Assembly (NCBI RefSeq): GCF_014287475.1
Contig: NZ_JACOPF010000003.1
Span: forward strand, 186,001 to 250,000
Source: Mediterraneibacter hominis
GTDB lineage: Bacteria > Bacillota > Clostridia > Lachnospirales > Lachnospiraceae
Length of the DNA stretch: 64,000 nucleotides
Direction of reading: 5' to 3'
Shown: positions 60,646 to 64,000 of the stretch, one piece after another
Numbering within the stretch: the first letter of the stretch is position 1
Layout of the letters: each line of letters starts with the position of its first letter
The notes under the pieces: model-generated
What the model was told of the DNA's origin: nothing
The model's input: only the letters and a program-made list of their open reading frames with translations
Database searches by the model: none
Program-made: the position numbers and the translations under genes

Positions 60646-61794
60646 TTGAAAATCTATAATCCAACAGATATAGGGGACAGAAACAAACTTTCTATTTTAC
60701 GGCTGATAAAAAATCACGATGGAATCTCCAGACAAGAGATTTCCAAGAGATTACACTTAAGTGCTCCGGCTGTAAGCAACAATGTATCGGCTTTGATTGA
60801 AAATGGGATTGTATATGAAAATGGACGTGATGATACAACCCTGGGAAGAAAGCCGCGGCAGCTTAGCTACAGAGGGGATCTGTACTATGTAATTTCTGTA
60901 GAGTTGATGCCGAAAAAAGTTCGTGCGGGTATAGCGGATTTATATGGAAATATTAAGTTCTGGGAAGAAAGAGAAGTTTCAATAGAAAATGGCGTGAATG
61001 AGGTGTTGGCACAATTAGATACGGTGATAGATGCATTGATTGAGAAAAAGAAAAACGATATAGAAATAATAGCTATTGCTATAGGTGTACCAGCGCTGAC
61101 GGGTCAAAATGACTTAAATGATTTATTTTCTACATATTTGTCCGACTGGAAAAATGTAGATTTGAAAGAACATATTTTCCAAAAATACAGAATAGAAGCA
61201 ATTATTGTAAATGATGTAGAACTAGCTTTGATTGGAGAAAGAGAAAAAGGAGTAGGGAAAAAGCAGACGAATATTATCTATATTAAATATGGGGAAGGAT
61301 TTGCTGCCAGAGCTGTCGTTGATGGATATTTGTTAAAAGGAAATAATATGGCAGCCGGAGAACTAGGATATTATTTAGAATCTCTGGAACAACTTACAGA
61401 AGGCTTTGTGTGTCCAGGAAGATTTGAACAGGAAATATGTAAGGATATTTTTTCAAAATATGGGGAGACGGACAGTCCCGCGGGACTTTTGGCGCATATC
61501 CAGCGTAAAGACAAAAATGCAGAGGAAATTGTTAAAAAAATTATACAGAAAATTGCGGTTGTCATTGCCAATACTGTATTGATGCTGAATTCAGAAATGG
61601 TAATATTAGGCGGGGTATCTCAGATCTTTACAGAGAAAAATCTGGCAGAAATTAAAGAGATACTAGAAAAGATCTGCCCTTTTGTTCCAGAGGTCGTTCC
61701 TTCTAAGCTAGGGATAGACGCTCCAATTATCGGAGGTGTAAAAGTGGCGCTAGATTATGCAGAGGAACAGATTGTTATGCTTTGGAAATCATAG
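60646..61794 (+). CDS. ROK-family transcriptional repressor (NagC/XylR type)
   Basis: A 382-residue protein. The N-terminal winged HTH is 'DGISRQEISKRLHLSAPAVS' and 'LGRKPRQLSYRGDL'. The ROK domain has 'IAIAIGVPALTG', 'IIVNDVELALIGER', 'IIYIKYGEGFAARAVVDGYL' and 'AGELGYYLE', and its zinc-site Cys residues are reduced, as 'GFVCPGRFEQ' has a single Cys. The start is TTG after AAAGGAGG. It most likely binds the operon palindrome at 57487-57514 and lets go when a sugar, probably ManNAc or GlcNAc, is bound. Confidence 0.88.
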   Translation: MKIYNPTDIGDRNKLSILRLIKNHDGISRQEISKRLHLSAPAVSNNVSALIENGIVYENGRDDTTLGRKPRQLSYRGDLYYVISVELMPKKVRAGIADLYGNIKFWEEREVSIENGVNEVLAQLDTVIDALIEKKKNDIEIIAIAIGVPALTGQNDLNDLFSTYLSDWKNVDLKEHIFQKYRIEAIIVNDVELALIGEREKGVGKKQTNIIYIKYGEGFAARAVVDGYLLKGNNMAAGELGYYLESLEQLTEGFVCPGRFEQEICKDIFSKYGETDSPAGLLAHIQRKDKNAEEIVKKIIQKIAVVIANTVLMLNSEMVILGGVSQIFTEKNLAEIKEILEKICPFVPEVVPSKLGIDAPIIGGVKVALDYAEEQIVMLWKS

Positions 61795-61810
61795 AGAGAT
61801 GGAGGCTTAT

Positions 61811-63022
61811 ATGAATCAGGTGCAAAAAGAGGAGTTGACGGCTTATTATAGAAAGCATGTTTTAGAAGATATAATGCCGTTTTGGGACGAGAGATGTATC
61901 GATAAAGTATATGGAGGTTATCTTACTTGTTTTGACAGGAAAGGAACATTGACAGATGACAGGAAATATATATGGTTCCAGGGACGGCAGCTATACATAT
62001 ATTCTTTATTATATAATAAAATGGCAAAAAATCCGCAGTGGCTTCAGAATGCAAAACAGGGGTTTGAATTTTTGGTAAGATATGGATATGCAGGTAATGG
62101 AAGGTGGAACTATATTTTAGACAGAAAAGGAAATGTGCTGGAAGGAACGATTTCTATCTTTTCAGACTTTCATGTTCTTCAGGGAATTGCAGAGTATCTG
62201 AAGATAGAGGAGACGCGTTCTTCTTTAAATCTGGATTTATTAGAAAAGTGCTATGATGTAATGGAGCAGAATATGTTTGATCCAGACTTCAAGGAGATCT
62301 ATGAAAATACGTGGAGTCCTGTTTTTATCTGGCATGACATGTATCTTACGTGTCTGGCGACGACAGAGACCTGTTCAGAAGTGCTTGGCATAGAAAAGAC
62401 AGAACGCCTGCTCCGAGAATGTGTGAACAAAATCGAAAATTGGTTTGCACGTGATAAGTATCAGGTGGTATTGGAGGCTGTAACAAAAAAGAATAAAGTA
62501 TGCCTGAGCACTGGAAAAGGGAGATTTGTCAATCCGGGACACATGCATGAATCAGCGTGGTTCTGTATGAAGGCAGGCGACATATTACAGGACAGCACGA
62601 TTATCAGACGAGGAGTGGAGTTGGCTAAGTGGGCGAATCGTATTGGGAAGGACAAAAAGTACGGTGGGATCATATCTTATGCAGATGCGCTGGGGGAAAC
62701 ACCAGAGCCAATAGACTGGTTTAAAGAGACCAATTCTCTTTGGAATGAGAAAGTCTGGTGGCCTAATGCAGAAGCTCTTGCGGCGTATGCGCTTGCTTAT
62801 TATTATTCAAAAGAAACATATTACCTGAAAGAATTTTTAGAACAACATATCTATTGTAAAGAGAGGTTTTATGATAAAGAATATAAAGAGTGGTACGAGC
62901 GTCTGGAATATAATGGAAAGGTGAAAAACAGTGATAAAGGGACTCCTTGGAAATGTGCATTTCATCTTGTGCGCGCACTGATAGTTGTGTGGGACACATT
63001 CTCAGGAATGGAGGCGGTATAG
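61811..63022 (+). CDS. N-acylglucosamine 2-epimerase family enzyme
   Basis: A 403-residue (alpha/alpha)6-barrel enzyme of the AGE family: 'DKVYGGYLTCFDRKGTLTDD', 'YIWFQGRQLYIYSLLYNKM', 'YENTWSPVFIWHDM' and 'NPGHMHESAWFCMKAGDIL', the His residues being the expected base sites. AGE enzymes interconvert ManNAc and GlcNAc; cellobiose and mannose epimerases are relatives. The sugar kinase beside it favours the amino sugar role. GGAGG precedes the ATG at 61811. The stop overlaps the kinase start by one base. Confidence 0.85.
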   Translation: MNQVQKEELTAYYRKHVLEDIMPFWDERCIDKVYGGYLTCFDRKGTLTDDRKYIWFQGRQLYIYSLLYNKMAKNPQWLQNAKQGFEFLVRYGYAGNGRWNYILDRKGNVLEGTISIFSDFHVLQGIAEYLKIEETRSSLNLDLLEKCYDVMEQNMFDPDFKEIYENTWSPVFIWHDMYLTCLATTETCSEVLGIEKTERLLRECVNKIENWFARDKYQVVLEAVTKKNKVCLSTGKGRFVNPGHMHESAWFCMKAGDILQDSTIIRRGVELAKWANRIGKDKKYGGIISYADALGETPEPIDWFKETNSLWNEKVWWPNAEALAAYALAYYYSKETYYLKEFLEQHIYCKERFYDKEYKEWYERLEYNGKVKNSDKGTPWKCAFHLVRALIVVWDTFSGMEAV

Positions 63023-63966
63023 TGCATTTTTTAGGAATTGACGGAGGCGGGACAAAAACAGATTTTCTCTTGCTCAACGAAGAAGGGAATACTGTACGGC
63101 AAAGACGTATCGGTACAATCTCATATAAGCAAATAGGGATGGATAATACGGTCTGGGTCTTAAGGGAGAATATAAAAGAAATTTTAGGAGGAATACAGGA
63201 GAAAGTATATATTTGCATTGCTTTTCCGAATTGGGGAGAGTCTGCCGGGAATGACATTCTGTTTTCTCAACGTTTACATGAAATCACTTCTTTTCCTGTG
63301 AAGGTGGTAAATGACAGTATGGCAGGCTGGGCGGGGTCTCTGGGATTACAGGAAGGGATTAATCTAGTTGCAGGCACTGGATCTATAGCATACGGAAGGA
63401 ATAAAAACGGCGAAGAAGCGAGAGCCGGAGGTTGGTGCGAATTATTTTCAGATGAAGGCTCTTGTTATTGGCTGGGTATAAAAGCTTTAGAATTATTTAC
63501 GAAAGAAAGTGATGGAAGAGCTGAGAAGGGAACGCTTTTGGAAATTTTTCGTGCGTATTTCTGCTTAAAAGAGGATTTCGATATAATAGATATATTTGAA
63601 AAAGAATATAAAAATGATCGTACGAAAATAGCAAGTATTCAGAAACAACTGTATCAGGCTGCCGTAAGTGGTGACGTAGAAGCGCAGAAGCTATATATAA
63701 GTGCAGCTCAGGAATTAGCCGTACTAATAAAAACTGTTTACCGGAAATTAAAATTTCAAATGGAGATAGCTGTATCTTATTCAGGCGGGCTTTTTCATGC
63801 CAGGGAATTGATACTGAATCCTTTGCAGGAACAGCTGGCGGCATCCGGTTTATATTTATGTATGCCTAAGTATATGCCAGTGCAGGGAGCAGCGCTCTTA
63901 GCAGCCTGGGAATACAGAAAAGAAGAAGCATTTATAGAAAGGCTTTTAAAAGGATTAAAAGCATAG
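63022..63966 (+). CDS. N-acetylglucosamine kinase-like (BadF/BadG family)
   Basis: A 314-residue ASKHA kinase. The phosphate motif 'FLGIDGGGTKTDFLLL' starts the protein. 'VVNDSMAGWAGSLG' holds the catalytic Asp, 'INLVAGTGSIAYGR' is phosphate 2, and 'AGGWCELFSDEGSCYWLG' is typical of GlcNAc/glucosamine kinases. It would make GlcNAc-6-P for NagA/NagB. The start is GTG at 63022 after GGAGGCGG, overlapping the epimerase stop. It is the last gene in the window; downstream genes of the operon may lie beyond. Confidence 0.87.
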   Translation: MHFLGIDGGGTKTDFLLLNEEGNTVRQRRIGTISYKQIGMDNTVWVLRENIKEILGGIQEKVYICIAFPNWGESAGNDILFSQRLHEITSFPVKVVNDSMAGWAGSLGLQEGINLVAGTGSIAYGRNKNGEEARAGGWCELFSDEGSCYWLGIKALELFTKESDGRAEKGTLLEIFRAYFCLKEDFDIIDIFEKEYKNDRTKIASIQKQLYQAAVSGDVEAQKLYISAAQELAVLIKTVYRKLKFQMEIAVSYSGGLFHARELILNPLQEQLAASGLYLCMPKYMPVQGAALLAAWEYRKEEAFIERLLKGLKA

Positions 63967-64000
63967 TCAATTATGAGATGAAATGTGATATAACAAATAT

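Overview
The window looks like chromosomal DNA of a spore-forming, low-to-moderate GC Firmicute of the Clostridia, most likely a gut Lachnospiraceae. The evidence is a spoIIID gene with a sigma-E-like promoter, two YesM/YesN-type two-component pairs, a CUT1 sugar ABC operon, a pyrophosphate-energised ion pump, AGGAGG-type ribosome binding sites and many TTG starts. The species is inferred and not proven. No rRNA, tRNA or CRISPR array was found.

Layout. 1-7.2 kb: a sugar-acid catabolic operon (end of a GH78 alpha-L-rhamnosidase, PfkB 2-keto-3-deoxy sugar-acid kinase, KDPG-type aldolase, D-galactonate dehydratase) next to a convergent YesN/YesM pair that probably controls it. 7.2-22.8 kb: core genes (glgB, rpoN, hppA, DUF308 and CmpB-like membrane proteins, spoIIID, a second YesM/YesN pair, a His-less HPr-like protein, a MATE exporter, guaA). 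Several families of small palindromic repeats lie between them. 22.76-41.64 kb: two related integrative mobilizable elements in tandem at the 3' end of guaA. Each has its own Xre repressor, excisionase, tyrosine integrase, relaxase accessory protein, replication-type protein and relaxase. Element 1 carries a DUF6323/DUF6179-like gene pair. Element 2 carries an AT-rich SIR2-like plus HerA-like ATPase pair (the architecture of the known SIR2-HerA anti-phage system) followed by a small membrane protein. 41.9-50.3 kb: a defence-rich region with an acetyltransferase, a DpnM/DpnA-like adenine methyltransferase pair, a MerR/TipAS regulator, an unrecognised helical protein, a 1096-residue Mrr-like nuclease/STAND NTPase fusion and a small PD-(D/E)XK nuclease. 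50.4-57.3 kb: miscellaneous genes (asparagine-synthetase-like protein lacking the N-terminal Cys, CobD-like aminotransferase, metallophosphoesterase, WYL regulator, TfoX-like, GyrI-like, AraC-GyrI). 57.5-64 kb: a sugar operon (binding protein, two permeases, ROK repressor, N-acylglucosamine 2-epimerase family enzyme, BadF/GlcNAc-type kinase) with a promoter and a 28-bp near-palindrome that is a plausible ROK operator. It fits uptake of ManNAc- or GlcNAc-like sugars.

How the pieces work together. The two elements have the same plan. An 8-bp core, GAGTTTGA, recurs at the guaA end, at the element junction and at the far end. A different direct-repeat pair lies in each element at nearly the same distances from its cores (71 and 73 bp on the left, 121 and 119 bp on the right). 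This is the geometry expected of integrase core and arm sites. Together with the neighbouring restriction/STAND region, the stretch from about 37.8 to 50.3 kb is rich in probable anti-phage genes. The least described parts are the helical protein/STAND-nuclease/PD-(D/E)XK operon, the membrane protein behind SIR2-HerA, and the DUF6323/DUF6179-like pair.
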